Made by a program: the position numbers and the translations under genes
Shown: one piece after another, positions 38,945 to 48,333 of the stretch
How positions within the stretch are numbered: the stretch's first letter is position 1
Layout of the letters: each line of letters begins with the position of its first letter
Assembly (NCBI RefSeq): GCF_016595245.1
Contig: NZ_JAENHM010000007.1
Span: 62,001 to 126,000 of the forward strand
DNA: 64,000 nt
Direction of reading: 5' to 3'
DNA from: Azospirillum endophyticum
GTDB taxonomy: Bacteria > Pseudomonadota > Alphaproteobacteria > Azospirillales > Azospirillaceae
The notes under the pieces: model-generated
What the model saw: the letters and a program-made list of their open reading frames with translations, nothing else
The model's database searches: none
What the model was told of the DNA's origin: nothing

Positions 38945-40933
38945 CTAAACGTCGATGTCGTCGGCCTTCACGAACTTCGCGTTGTCCTGGATGAACTTGA
39001 AGCGCAGCTCCGGCCGCTTGCCCATCAGGTCCTCCACCAGCGTCCGCGTGCGCTCGCATTCCGGCTTTTCCTCCGGGTCGGCGGCGTTGGGGACCACCAC
39101 GCGCAGCAGCGAGCGCTTGGACGGGTCCATGGTGGTGTCGCGCAGCTGGGCCGGCATCATCTCGCCCAGGCCCTTGAAGCGGCTGATGTCCGGCTTCTTG
39201 CCCTTGAACATCTTCGACAGCAGCTCGTCCTTGTGGGCGTCGTCGCGGGCGTAGACCTGCTTGTTGCCGTGGCTCAGGCGATAGAGCGGCGGCAGGGCGA
39301 GGTAGAGGTGGCCCTCCTGGATCAGGCCCGGCATCTCGCGGTAGAAGAAGGTCATCAGCAGCGAAGCGATATGGGCGCCGTCGACGTCGGCGTCGGTCAT
39401 GATGATGACCCGCTCGTAGCGCAGCTTGTCGGTCGAGAAATCCTTGCCGATACCGCAGCCCAGCGCCTGGGTCAGATCGTTCAGCTCCTGGTTGGCCTTC
39501 ATCTTGTCGACCGACGCGCTGGCGACGTTCAGGATCTTGCCGCGCAAGGGCAGGATGGCCTGGGTTTCGCGCTGGCGCGCCTGCTTGGCGGAGCCGCCGG
39601 CCGAATCGCCCTCAACCAGGAACAGCTCGGTGCCTTCCGGGGAGTTGCGCGAGCAGTCGGCCAGCTTGCCGGGCAGGCGCAGGCGGCGGGTCGCCGACTT
39701 GCGCGTCATCTCCTTCGACTGCTTGCGGCGCGCCCGCTCCTCCGCCTTTTCGATCAGGCGTTCGAGCAGGCCGTTGGCGCTCTGCGGGTCGCCGGACAGC
39801 CAATGGTCGAAATGGTCCTTCACCGCGGTTTCGACGAGGCGCTGCGCCTCCGCCGTCACCAGCCTCTCCTTGGTCTGGCCCTGGAAATGCGGTTCGCGGA
39901 TGAAGACCGAGAGCAGGACGCAGGCGTCGCCCATCACGTCGTCGGCGGTGACCTGTCCGGCGCGCTTGTTGCTGGTCAGCTCGCCATAGGCCTTCAGGCC
40001 GCGGGTCAGCGCGGTGCGCAAGCCCGCCTCGTGCGTGCCGCCCTGCGGAGTCGGGACGGTGTTGCAGTAGGTGTGGGAGAAGCCCTCGTCGTCGTCGGGC
40101 CACGCCACCGCCCATTCCACCCGGCCCTGGCCGTTGGGGAAGTCGAGCGCGCCGGCGAAGGCGGCCGGCGTCAGCGTCTTGCGGTCCTTCAGCGCGGCGT
40201 TCAGGTAATCCTGAAGCCCGCCGGGGAAATGCAGGGTCTCCGACGCCGGCGTGGTGGCGTCGACCGACAGCAGGGCCGGGTCGCAGCTCCAGCGAATTTC
40301 GACGCCGCGGTAGAGATAGGCCTTGGAGCGCGCCAGACGGTACAGCCGGTGCGGCTCGAAATGCGCGGTCTCGCCGAAGATTTCCGGGTCGGCGTGGAAG
40401 CGGATGGTGGTGCCGCGACGGTTGACGTTGCCGCGGTGGGCCAGCGGCCCCTGCGGCAGGCCGCGGCTGTAGTCCTGGACGTAGAGCTGCTTTTCGCGGG
40501 CGATCTCGACGGTCAGCCGGTCTGACAGGGCGTTCACCACCGACAGGCCGACGCCATGCAGGCCGCCCGAGGTCTGGTAGACCTTGTTGGAGAATTTGCC
40601 ACCCGAATGCAGCGTGGTCATGATGACCTCCAGCGCCGACTTGCCCGGATATTTCGGGTGGTCGTCGATGGGAATGCCGCGTCCGTTGTCGCGCACCATC
40701 ACCGTATAGTCGGCGCCCAGTTCGAGGTCGATCCGGCTGGCATGGCCGGCCACCGCCTCGTCCATGGCGTTGTCCAGGACCTCGGCCACCAGATGGTGCA
40801 GCGCACGGTCGTCGGTGCCGCCGATATACATGCCCGGCCGACGCCGGACGGGCTCCAGCCCCTCCAGGACTTCGATATCCTGGGCGGAATAGCTGTCGGC
40901 CTTGGGGGCCGTGTTCTCGAAAAGATCGCTCAT
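38945..40933 (-). CDS. parE: DNA topoisomerase IV subunit B
   Basis: ATPase subunit of topoisomerase IV, which unlinks daughter chromosomes with ParC. The 662-residue protein has the GHKL ATP-binding domain (EVLEGLEPVRRRPGMYIGGTDDRALHHLVAEVLDNAMDEA), the Toprim EGDSAGGSAKQARQRETQAILPLRGKILNV and the DADVDGAHIASLL metal site, ending in PELRFKFIQDNAKFV. The length is short as in ParE rather than ~800 as in GyrB. Confidence 0.94.
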   Translation of the reverse strand: MSDLFENTAPKADSYSAQDIEVLEGLEPVRRRPGMYIGGTDDRALHHLVAEVLDNAMDEAVAGHASRIDLELGADYTVMVRDNGRGIPIDDHPKYPGKSALEVIMTTLHSGGKFSNKVYQTSGGLHGVGLSVVNALSDRLTVEIAREKQLYVQDYSRGLPQGPLAHRGNVNRRGTTIRFHADPEIFGETAHFEPHRLYRLARSKAYLYRGVEIRWSCDPALLSVDATTPASETLHFPGGLQDYLNAALKDRKTLTPAAFAGALDFPNGQGRVEWAVAWPDDDEGFSHTYCNTVPTPQGGTHEAGLRTALTRGLKAYGELTSNKRAGQVTADDVMGDACVLLSVFIREPHFQGQTKERLVTAEAQRLVETAVKDHFDHWLSGDPQSANGLLERLIEKAEERARRKQSKEMTRKSATRRLRLPGKLADCSRNSPEGTELFLVEGDSAGGSAKQARQRETQAILPLRGKILNVASASVDKMKANQELNDLTQALGCGIGKDFSTDKLRYERVIIMTDADVDGAHIASLLMTFFYREMPGLIQEGHLYLALPPLYRLSHGNKQVYARDDAHKDELLSKMFKGKKPDISRFKGLGEMMPAQLRDTTMDPSKRSLLRVVVPNAADPEEKPECERTRTLVEDLMGKRPELRFKFIQDNAKFVKADDIDV

Positions 40934-41041
40934 GATGGGATGATAGGAATTTCGTCAGGGGTGCGCAAGCGCATCCTGTGCCGCTTATACTGCGTTGCCA
41001 CAAGCTTTTGTGGACGAAATTTTCGTGACGGCGGAGGAAGC

Positions 41042-41437
41042 ATGAGCGCAGCGGACGGATACGAATTCGACAACGGCCCGGCACTGCGGGCCATTGCGAT
41101 GCCGGCGGACACCAACCCCAACGGCGACATCTTCGGCGGCTGGCTGCTGGCCCAGATGGATCTGGCCGGCGGCACGGTGGCGGTGCGGCGCAGCCATGGC
41201 CGCGTCGCCACCGTCGGCATCGAGGCGATGACCTTCCACAAGCCGGTCTTCGTCGGCGACGAGGTCAGCTGCTTCGCCCGGATCGAGAAGGTCGGCCGCA
41301 CGTCGATCCGCGTCCGCATCGAGACCTGGGTACGGCGCGAGCGCTCCGGCTCCGACCCGATCAAGGTGACAGAGGGGATGTTCACCTACGTCGCCATCGG
41401 CGAGGACCGCAAACCGCGCGAAGTGCCGCCGGAGTGA
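41042..41437 (+). CDS. Acyl-CoA thioesterase, YciA type
   Basis: A 131-residue hot-dog-fold thioesterase hydrolysing acyl-CoAs. The family features are PADTNPNGDIFGGWLLAQMDLAGG (with the catalytic Asp-type motif near residue 30) and the conserved segment around VFVGDEVSCFARIEKVGRTSI. The ATG at 41042 has GGAGGA ten bases before it. It converges on the ArsC-like gene with a 6-base gap. Confidence 0.9.
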   Translation: MSAADGYEFDNGPALRAIAMPADTNPNGDIFGGWLLAQMDLAGGTVAVRRSHGRVATVGIEAMTFHKPVFVGDEVSCFARIEKVGRTSIRVRIETWVRRERSGSDPIKVTEGMFTYVAIGEDRKPREVPPE

Positions 41438-41443
41438 AGGTCC

Positions 41444-41878
41444 TCAGGCCGCCGGCGCCTTGACGAAATGCTGGTGGCCGTGGTCGCACTGGCCGCGGGC
41501 ATGCTTGTCGTCGCAGCTTTCCGTAGAGGTCAGGCCGATCCAGGCATGGAGCGTGGCGGGGTCGAAGCCGGCCTCGTGGCGGTCGCCGACTTGGATCAAC
41601 GGCCGGCGGATCAGCTCGCGATCGGCCAGCATCGCGGCCAGCGCGGCGGATTCGTCGAGGTCGCCGGGCTTGACGGCACCGGACTTCACCGCGGCGGCGC
41701 GGCGGTTGAACCAGGCGTCGATGTCCTTGTCGCCGAAAAAGGAACGGAGATCGGCTGCCGTCAATTCGGCCGTGGCGAGGTCACGCTCGACCAGCGAATG
41801 GCCTGCGGCGTTCAACTGCTGCTTCTGCTTGGCGTTCACCGGGCAACCGGCCAGTCCATAGAAAATCACCTCGGCCAT
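41444..41878 (-). CDS. ArsC/Spx-family protein, nitrogenase-associated type
   Basis: A 144-residue thioredoxin-fold protein of the ArsC/Spx family that matches the nitrogenase-associated (nitro_assoc) subfamily in length and blocks: VIFYGLAGCPVNAKQKQQL, LRSFFGDKDIDAWFNRRAAAVKSG and LADRELIRRPLIQVGDRHEAGFD. Only one Cys (GCPV) sits in the ArsC-type active-site position. The last ~25 residues (ESCDDKHARGQCDHGHQHF) are rich in Cys and His and look metal-binding. Its role is not established; members occur in nitrogen-fixing bacteria. Confidence 0.82.
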   Translation of the reverse strand: MAEVIFYGLAGCPVNAKQKQQLNAAGHSLVERDLATAELTAADLRSFFGDKDIDAWFNRRAAAVKSGAVKPGDLDESAALAAMLADRELIRRPLIQVGDRHEAGFDPATLHAWIGLTSTESCDDKHARGQCDHGHQHFVKAPAA

Positions 41879-41963
41879 GGGGCACTCCGCTGCTGGATGG
41901 GTGGTCCTGTGCGGGAGGGCAATCAGGACCGATTTCGTCCAGTCTAACGGCAGTGCGGCATGA

Positions 41964-41991
41964 AAAAGGGCGCGACAGAATGCCGCGCCCA
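41964..41991 (-). terminator. Intrinsic terminator of the ABC transporter operon
   Basis: On the minus strand, GGGCGCG/CGCGCCC (41969-41975 with 41985-41991) with a 9-base loop, followed by five Ts (41968-41964), downstream of the substrate-binding-protein gene. Confidence 0.88.
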
Positions 41992-42028
41992 CATTTTTTC
42001 TATGGGTATTCGACAGCGAGCGGAGGGG

Positions 42029-43057
42029 TCACTTCTGCAGACGCTTCAGCGCATCCTCGACATACTGGTTGGTGTAGGTCTTGGACAGGTCGATGCTGGC
42101 CGAGGCGACCGCCGGATCGAAGGCTTTCAGCACCTTGAGAGCGGCATCGGCGCCATCCTGGGTGAAGCGGCCGTCGGGCGAATAGGTCGGCTTGGAATGC
42201 TCGAAGGCCTGGGCATAGAGCGACTTGTTGCCGAGGAAATACTCCTCCGGCAGAACCTTCAGCACATCCTCCGTGCTGGCCTTGTTCAGCCACAGCATGG
42301 TGCGGACGAAGACGTCGGCCAGCGCCTGGGTGGTCTTCGGATTTTCCTTGATGAAGTCCGGCTTCATGTAGAGCACGGCAGCGGGATAGGGGCCGCCATA
42401 GACGTCCATGGTGCCCTTTTCCGTCCGGGTGTCGGCGAGGATGGTGATGTCGCCGTCGGCCTGGGCCTGGCTGATGACCGGGTCCAGGTTGACGATGGCG
42501 TCGATCTCGCCGCGTTTGATCGCGGCGATGGCGCTGGGGCCGCCGCCGACGCCGATGACCGAGGCATCCTCCGGCTTCATGCCGAGCGAGGTCAGGACAT
42601 AGTTCAGCATGAAGTTGGTGGAGGAGCCGGGGGCGGTCACGCCGACCTTCTTGCCCTTCAGGTCCTTCACCGACTTGACGGTGCCGGACTTGTTGACGGA
42701 GGCCAGCACGATGCCGGGATAGCGGCCGAGCTGCGTCACCGCGACGATGGGCTGGCCCTTGGCCTGCATCTGGATGGTGTGGTCGTAGGCACCGGTCACC
42801 ACATCGGCGGAGCCTCCGACGAGCGCTTGGAGGCTCTTGGCGCCGCCGCCGAAGTCGCTGACCTCGACGTTCAGCCCGGCATCCTTGAAGTAGCCGAGCC
42901 GCTCCGCCAGCGTCAGCGGGAGGTAATAAAGCAGCGGCTTGCCGCCGACGGCGATCTTGATGTCGGTCTTCTCAAGCTTGTCCTGAGCGGCGGCCAGACC
43001 TGCCGTGCCCAGAGTCAGGGCGACCGCGGCGGCCGCGATCAGCGATTTGAACGTCAT
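42029..43057 (-). CDS. ABC transporter substrate-binding protein, SsuA/NitT/TauT type
   Basis: Periplasmic binding protein of 342 residues. A signal peptide (MTFKSLIAAAAVALTLGTAG...AAAQ, ~25 residues) is followed by the family pattern KPLLYYLPLTLAERLGYFKDAGLNVEV, GGSADVVTGAYDHT, and KVGVTAPGSSTNFMLNYVL. The ligand is likely an aliphatic sulfonate, nitrate, taurine or similar small anion, or a nucleobase-related compound; the sequence alone does not say. It is the last gene of the three-gene transporter operon. Confidence 0.9.
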   Translation of the reverse strand: MTFKSLIAAAAVALTLGTAGLAAAQDKLEKTDIKIAVGGKPLLYYLPLTLAERLGYFKDAGLNVEVSDFGGGAKSLQALVGGSADVVTGAYDHTIQMQAKGQPIVAVTQLGRYPGIVLASVNKSGTVKSVKDLKGKKVGVTAPGSSTNFMLNYVLTSLGMKPEDASVIGVGGGPSAIAAIKRGEIDAIVNLDPVISQAQADGDITILADTRTEKGTMDVYGGPYPAAVLYMKPDFIKENPKTTQALADVFVRTMLWLNKASTEDVLKVLPEEYFLGNKSLYAQAFEHSKPTYSPDGRFTQDGADAALKVLKAFDPAVASASIDLSKTYTNQYVEDALKRLQK

Positions 43058-43091
43058 TGGTTGCCTCCCTTTTAAATTTCCCTATGGGATT

Positions 43092-43892
43092 TCAGTGCTG
43101 CCCGCCGTGGTTGTCCTGCGGGCGCCAGTGCAGAAGCCGTTTCTCGATCATGGTGACGGCGGCATCGATCAGGACGACGAAGATCGTCAGCACCAGCATG
43201 CCGGAGAAGACGCCGACCGTGTCGAACACGCCCTCCGCCTGATGGATGCGGTAGCCGAGGCCGGCGGCGGAACCCAGATACTCGCCCACCACCGCGCCGA
43301 CCATGGCGAAGCCGACGGCGGTGTGCAGCGAGGAGAAGACCCAGGACAGGGCCGAGGGCAGATAGACGTGCCGGAACAGGTCGCGGGAGCTGGCGCCCAG
43401 CATGCGGGCGTTGGCCAGCACCACCGGGCTGACTTCCTTCACCCCCTGGTAGACGTTGAAGAAGACGATGAAGAAGACCAGCGTCACCCCCAGCGCCACC
43501 TTCGACCAGATGCCGAGCCCCAGCCAGAGCGCGAAGATCGGCGCCAGCACCACGCGGGGCAGCGCGTTGACCGCCTTGATGTAGGGGTCGAAGACGATGG
43601 AGACCAGCGGAGCGCGGGCGAACCAGAAGCCGAAGGCGATGCCGGCCACCGTGCCGATGATGAAGGCCAGCGCGGTTTCCAGCAGGGTGATGCCGAGATG
43701 GTACCAGATGACGCCCGAGGCGAAGTCGGCCCAGGTGCGGGCCAGCACCGCTCCCGGCGTGCCGAAGAAGAAGGGGCTGAGGATCTTCGTGTCGGTCAGG
43801 ACGTGCCAGATCAGGAAGAAGGCGATCAGGACGGCCAGCTGCAGCAGCAGGATGACCGGACGGCTGGGCAGGCGTTTGGCGTGGGATCTCAT
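43092..43892 (-). CDS. ABC transporter permease, SsuC/TauC type
   Basis: Inner-membrane permease, 266 residues with about six hydrophobic helices. The EAA-type cytoplasmic loop is visible around EVSPVVLANARMLGASSRDLFRHVYLPSALSWVF. It pairs with the ATPase and binding protein on either side; the ATPase stop is 7 bases before its ATG. Confidence 0.92.
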   Translation of the reverse strand: MRSHAKRLPSRPVILLLQLAVLIAFFLIWHVLTDTKILSPFFFGTPGAVLARTWADFASGVIWYHLGITLLETALAFIIGTVAGIAFGFWFARAPLVSIVFDPYIKAVNALPRVVLAPIFALWLGLGIWSKVALGVTLVFFIVFFNVYQGVKEVSPVVLANARMLGASSRDLFRHVYLPSALSWVFSSLHTAVGFAMVGAVVGEYLGSAAGLGYRIHQAEGVFDTVGVFSGMLVLTIFVVLIDAAVTMIEKRLLHWRPQDNHGGQH

Positions 43893-43899
43893 GATGTCG

Positions 43900-44724
43900 T
43901 CACCGCAGCTTGGTCTGGGCGTAGCCCTTCAGCACTTCATCGCGCAGCTGTGCCCAGATCTCCTGGTGCAATGCCAGGAACTGCGGGGTCATGCGGATTT
44001 CCGCCACGTCGCGCGGACGGTCCAGCCCGATGCGGTATTCGCCGATCAGCCGGGCCCCCGGACCGGCGGACAGCACCAGCACCCGGTCGGACATGGCGAT
44101 CGCCTCCTCCAGGTCGTGGGTGATGAAGACCACCGACTTGCGGTCCGCCGCCCAGAGGTCGAGCAGCTCGTTCTCCATCATCTGGCGGGTCTGGACGTCG
44201 AGCGCCGAGAAGGGTTCGTCCATCAGGATGATCTTGGGATCGACGATCAGCGTCTGGGCCAGCGCCACGCGCTTGCGCATGCCGCCGGAGAGCTGGTGCG
44301 GGAAGCGGTCGCCGAACCCCTCCAGCCCGACGCGCGACAGCCAGGGCAGCGCGCGCTGCCGTGCCTCGGCCCTGGAGACGCCGCGGAACTCCAGCCCGGC
44401 GGCGACATTGTCCAGCGCCGATTTCCACGGCATCAGCGCCTCGGCCTGGAACATGTAGCCGGCCTTCGGATTGATGCCGGTCACCGGCTGCCCGAAGGAG
44501 AGCGCGCGGCCCTCGCTGGGTTTCAGCAGGCCGGCGGCGACGTTGAGCATCGTCGACTTGCCGCTGCCGGTCGGGCCGACGATCGATACGAATTCCCCGT
44601 CGGCGACGGTGAAGCTGGCACCCTGTACGGCGGTGTAGGAGCGTCCCCGGCCGTCGGGTGAGGGAAAGGTGCAGGTCACGCCTTCCAGCTGGAGGGCGGG
44701 CGCCGCGGCGGCGGCCTCGGCCAT
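43900..44724 (-). CDS. ABC transporter ATP-binding protein, SsuB/TauB type
   Basis: Cytoplasmic ATPase of 274 residues with Walker A IVGPTGSGKSTMLN (~50), signature LSGGMRKRVALAQ, Walker B IILMDEPFSALD, and the H-loop FITHDLEEA. The ATG at 44724 has an AAGGA ten bases before; in-frame starts at 44808 and 44871 are possible but the added residues look unlike the family. First gene of the transporter operon. Confidence 0.92.
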   Translation of the reverse strand: MAEAAAAAPALQLEGVTCTFPSPDGRGRSYTAVQGASFTVADGEFVSIVGPTGSGKSTMLNVAAGLLKPSEGRALSFGQPVTGINPKAGYMFQAEALMPWKSALDNVAAGLEFRGVSRAEARQRALPWLSRVGLEGFGDRFPHQLSGGMRKRVALAQTLIVDPKIILMDEPFSALDVQTRQMMENELLDLWAADRKSVVFITHDLEEAIAMSDRVLVLSAGPGARLIGEYRIGLDRPRDVAEIRMTPQFLALHQEIWAQLRDEVLKGYAQTKLR

Positions 44725-44750
44725 GTCGGTGTGGTCCTTGTCGTTCGAGC

Positions 44751-44784
44751 AATGCGCTTCGGCGGGCAATGCGCTTCGGCGGGC
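44751..44784. repeat. 17-bp perfect tandem duplication in the ABC operon leader
   Basis: The 17-base unit AATGCGCTTCGGCGGGC occurs twice in a row (44751-44767, 44768-44784), about 30 bases upstream of the ATPase start, with a partial third copy after it. It may be a recent slippage event. Confidence 0.85.
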
Positions 44785-45009
44785 GACGCGCTTTGATTGG
44801 ACGACCATACTGTCCGAACTGAAGCCTATCGGCAACCGCTTGAGATCTCCGTAGAATCCGAAAGGAGCCATTCCGCAAACGCACCGCTTACGGTGTCAAA
44901 GAAGGGACGCGGGCCCTTATCGGTTGCCGGGACGCCTCACCGTCCAGCATCAATGCTCCGATCTATGGCATAGATCGAAAGCCAGCCCTTTTTCCTTCGC
45001 GGAGCCGAT

Positions 45010-46791
45010 ATGCCCACGCTGCCGAAACGCCCGTTGATCGCACTTGCCGTCCTGGCCGCCCTGCTCGCCGCGTGGCTCGGCTTCGCCGCCTGGTACGATC
45101 ACAGCCGGCGGGCGGACGAACGGCCGACCACCTACAGCGCGCTGATCGAACAGGCGGGGCGGGGCGAGATCGCGTCCATCACCTTCGCCAACGGCTCCGG
45201 CCATGCGGTCGCCGCCGATGGCGGCCGCTATCGTGTGGTCATGCCGGTCACCGACGACCTGCTGAAGGAGATGCGTGCCCATAAGGTCGCCATCGCCTTC
45301 GACGAGGGCCCCGGCGGATTGATGGCACAGACGGTGAGCGTGCTCGACCGCGTCGCTCCCTTCCTGGTGGTGGCCCTGCTGATCGGCGGCCTGCTGATGA
45401 GCGGCGGACAGTTCTTCGGCATGGGCCGCGCCACCCGCGTGCGGCCGGAGGATACCAACACCGTCTTCGCCGACGTGGCCGGCGTGGACGAGGCGAAGGA
45501 GGAACTGCGCGAGACGGTACAGTTCCTGAAGGACCCGCGCCGCTTCGCCATGGCCGGCGCCCGCGTGCCGAAGGGCATCCTGCTGGTCGGCCCCCCCGGC
45601 ACCGGCAAGACGATGCTGGCCAAGGCGGCGGCGGGCGAGGCCGGCGTGCCTTTCTTCGCCGCGTCGGGATCGGATTTCGTCGAGATGTTCGTCGGGCTGG
45701 GCGCGGCCCGCGTCCGCAGCCTGTTCAAGACCGCCCGCGCCAACGCCCCCTGCATCCTGTTCATCGACGAGATCGACGCGCTGGCCGGCAAGCGCGGTGA
45801 ATCGACCAGCCATTCCGAGCGCGAGCAGACGCTGAACCAGCTGCTGGTGGAGATGGACGGCATCGTCGAGGGTGGCGAGGTGGTGGTGATCGCCGCGACC
45901 AACCGGTCGGAAATGCTGGACGCCGCGGTGCTGCGCCCCGGCCGCTTCGACCGCCACATCCATGTCGGCCTGCCCGACGTCGCCGGACGCGAGGCCATTC
46001 TGGGCGTCCATGCCGGGCGCCTGACGCTGGCGCCCGACGTCTGCGCCCGCACGGTGGCGCGCGGCACGCCGGGCTTCTCCGGCGCCGAACTCGCCAACCT
46101 CACCAACGAGGCGGCGCTGTCGGCGGCGCGCCAGGGCCGCGTTATCGTCACCATGGCGGATTACGAGGCCGCCAAGGACCGCGTGCTGATGGGCACCGAA
46201 CGCCGCAGCCTCGCCCTGACGGCGCATGAGCGGCGGCTGATCGCCGTCCATGAAGCCGGCCATGCGCTGGTGTCCCTGCGCTGCCCGCAGGCCGACCCGA
46301 TCCACAAGGCGACGATCATTCCGCGCGGCGGTGCGCTGGGCATGGTGGTGCGGCTGCCGGAAGGCGACCGCGTCTCGGTTTCGCGCGCCAAGCTGATGGC
46401 CGACATCGCCGTCGCCATGGCCGGCCGCGCGGCGGAGGAGCTCGCCTTCGGTTCCGACCAGGTCACCACCGGAGCAGAGGCCGACTTCCGCGCCGCCACC
46501 GACCTCGCCCGGCGGATGGTCACCGCCTGGGGCATGAGCGAGGAGATCGGCTTTGTCGCCCATGCGGCGGCCGAGCCGGGCGCGCGGTCCGAGCGCACGG
46601 CTTGGCGCATCGACGAGGAGGTCCGCCGGATCACCGACGAAGGCATGGAACATGCCCGCCGGCTGCTGCGCACCGACCGCGCCGCGCTCGACGGCATCGC
46701 CCACGCCCTGCTGGAGCGCGAGACCTTGACCGGCGGTGAAATCGCCGAACTGGCGGACCGCCAGGAGGAGCGCGCCACCGAGGCGGCCTGA
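45010..46791 (+). CDS. FtsH-like ATP-dependent zinc metalloprotease (paralogue)
   Basis: A 593-residue AAA+ membrane protease: N-terminal membrane helix ([21 protein letters not shown]), short periplasmic part, second helix ([15 protein letters not shown]), AAA domain with Walker [11 protein letters not shown] (~190-200), Walker B IDEIDAL, and the zinc HEAGH (~413-417). It is shorter and differs at the N-terminus from the main FtsH, which normally sits beside tilS, so it is probably an accessory copy. It may degrade selected membrane or regulatory proteins. An ATG at 45010 with a GGAG before it is used. Confidence 0.88.
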   Translation: MPTLPKRPLIALAVLAALLAAWLGFAAWYDHSRRADERPTTYSALIEQAGRGEIASITFANGSGHAVAADGGRYRVVMPVTDDLLKEMRAHKVAIAFDEGPGGLMAQTVSVLDRVAPFLVVALLIGGLLMSGGQFFGMGRATRVRPEDTNTVFADVAGVDEAKEELRETVQFLKDPRRFAMAGARVPKGILLVGPPGTGKTMLAKAAAGEAGVPFFAASGSDFVEMFVGLGAARVRSLFKTARANAPCILFIDEIDALAGKRGESTSHSEREQTLNQLLVEMDGIVEGGEVVVIAATNRSEMLDAAVLRPGRFDRHIHVGLPDVAGREAILGVHAGRLTLAPDVCARTVARGTPGFSGAELANLTNEAALSAARQGRVIVTMADYEAAKDRVLMGTERRSLALTAHERRLIAVHEAGHALVSLRCPQADPIHKATIIPRGGALGMVVRLPEGDRVSVSRAKLMADIAVAMAGRAAEELAFGSDQVTTGAEADFRAATDLARRMVTAWGMSEEIGFVAHAAAEPGARSERTAWRIDEEVRRITDEGMEHARRLLRTDRAALDGIAHALLERETLTGGEIAELADRQEERATEAA

Positions 46792-47253
46792 GATCGGGCC
46801 GAAACCGGGGCTTTCCCGTCCCGCACTGCTGCATGGGGCATACCCAGATCGATCGGCCCGACACAGTTCGGGCGATATGAGAGGCGCGATGACGAGGCCG
46901 ACCGCACGGTTCCGAGGACCGCGGCGGCCCTTCTTCCCGCCCTCCCCTTCCTTCCGGCACGCTCCGGCGGGATACCGTCGATGCCCGTGCCCCCCTTGTT
47001 GATCGTTGACCGCAATGGGCGGCGAAATTGCGACGGCTGCTGCAGCGAGCGGAGTGGTAGCGACCGGCCCAACCGCCTGAACAGCGAGCTGGCGAAGGCC
47101 GGGTTGGAGTCTCCCTTCGAACAATTCGAGGCAGGACACGAGCAGCGTGACGACGTCACGGTGTTCCGCTTCGGCGTTCGGATGCAAATCCGCCTGCGGA
47201 AGGGGGACGCGGCAGCCGAGCCGCTTAAAAGTCCTGGACCGTTTACGCGGATC
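46792..47253. other. Non-coding stretch before the OmpR-type regulator
   Basis: About 460 bases with no convincing gene. Short open frames here (for example at 46981-47289) have no family features and no good ribosome site. The right end leads into the phased repeats. Confidence 0.5.
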
Positions 47254-47290
47254 TGTTACAGAGATGTCACTTTTGGTGACAGGTTGTGAC
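47254..47290. promoter_or_regulatory. Phased TGTNAC-like repeats upstream of the response regulator
   Basis: TGTTAC (47254-47259), TGTCAC (47265-47270), GGTGAC (47275-47280) and TGTGAC (47285-47290) are spaced by 11, 10 and 10 bases, about one helical turn each. The second and third also form an inverted repeat TGTCAC-N5-GTGACA. OmpR/PhoB-type regulators typically bind such tandem sites. The array lies ~105 bases before the regulator ATG. Confidence 0.55.
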
Positions 47291-47393
47291 TTCATAGTAC
47301 CGGAAGTAGCGAAAACCCATCGCTATCGCTTAAAATTTTAGGCATTCTGGGGTATGTTGCACCCGCTGGTGTGGTGATTGGGGAGAGCACGGC

Positions 47394-48155
47394 ATGGCAG
47401 GTCCGACGATCGTCGTGGTCGAAGATGAGAATTCCCTGCGGTCGGACATGGTGGAATACCTGTCGAGCTGCGGATTCAATGCGATCGGCGCACGCGACGG
47501 GGCGGAACTGGACCGGCTGATACAGACCCGCAATGCCGCCATCATCATCCTGGACGTGAACCTGCCGGACGAGGACGGGTTCAAGATCGCTGCCCGGCTG
47601 CGCGAGGGCCATGGGGCCGGCATCATCATGGTCACCGCCCGGAATTCGACCGTCGACCGTGTCGTCGGTCTGGAGATCGGCGCCGACGCCTATCTGGTGA
47701 AGCCGATCGAGCTGCGCGAGTTGGAAGCGCAGGTGAAATCGCTGCTGCGTCGGCTGAGCGAGCGCGCCGCCGAATCGACCACCCAGCCCCACAATGGCGC
47801 GGCATCGGCCGAAGCTGGCTCCGATGGCTCGGAAGAGGCGCGCTGGTCGCTTGATCCCACGGAGTGGAGCCTGACCAACCCGGCCGGCATCCGCATCAGC
47901 CTGACCAGCATGGAAATGAAGCTGACCAGCCTGCTGGCCACGCAGGCCCGCAAGCCGGCGACGCGAGACCAGATCTCGCAGGCACTCTACAATCGACGCT
48001 GGAATCCGGAGGACCGCTCAATCGACACCGTGGTCGGCCGCCTGCGCCATAAGGTCGAGGGCGCCATCGGCGGCCCCGCTCCGCTGAAGTCGGTGCATGG
48101 CGTCGGCTATGTCTTCTCCGCGCCGATTCGGGTGGTGGGGGCGGTACAGAGCTGA
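47394..48155 (+). CDS. OmpR-family response regulator
   Basis: A 253-residue regulator: REC domain (residues ~5-120) with phospho-acceptor Asp in IIILDVNLPDEDGF and Lys in YLVKPIE, a linker of ~45 residues rich in Ala/Ser, and a winged-helix DNA-binding domain ending in DTVVGRLRHKVEGAIGGPAPLKSVHGVGYVFS. GGGGAGAG sits six bases before the ATG. The convergent kinase gene may not be its partner. Confidence 0.92.
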   Translation: MAGPTIVVVEDENSLRSDMVEYLSSCGFNAIGARDGAELDRLIQTRNAAIIILDVNLPDEDGFKIAARLREGHGAGIIMVTARNSTVDRVVGLEIGADAYLVKPIELRELEAQVKSLLRRLSERAAESTTQPHNGAASAEAGSDGSEEARWSLDPTEWSLTNPAGIRISLTSMEMKLTSLLATQARKPATRDQISQALYNRRWNPEDRSIDTVVGRLRHKVEGAIGGPAPLKSVHGVGYVFSAPIRVVGAVQS

Positions 48156-48281
48156 CTTGCGACAAGTCCGGCTGCCCAGGCGCGGACCTCGAGGCAGAAG
48201 AAGCCGCGGTCGATATCCATCGAATCGAACTCAGGATCGACGGCATCCGCGCCGGCTGATGCGGCGGCACATGCCGCAAAA

Positions 48282-48313
48282 GCTTCTGATCCCGACAGGT
48301 CAGGATCAGAAGC
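48282..48313 (-). terminator. Terminator-like hairpin between the regulator and kinase genes
   Basis: GCTTCTGATCC (48282-48292) and GGATCAGAAGC (48303-48313) pair perfectly over 11 bases with a 10-base loop. On the minus strand TTTT follows, so it can end the kinase transcript. It lies between convergent genes. Confidence 0.7.
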
Positions 48314-48333
48314 CGTCGGCATAAGTCACCCCG

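Noticed and set aside
44725-45009. A riboswitch in the ABC operon leader
   Set aside because: No THI-box or other conserved riboswitch core was found; only the 17-bp tandem duplication stands out.
46981-47289. A 102-residue plus-strand frame between the FtsH-like gene and the regulator
   Set aside because: It runs into the phased repeat array, has no ribosome site and shows no conserved-looking segment.
44950-47295. A 781-residue minus-strand open frame over the FtsH-like gene
   Set aside because: Antisense shadow of a clear FtsH paralogue; composition is typical of reverse-strand GC-rich frames.
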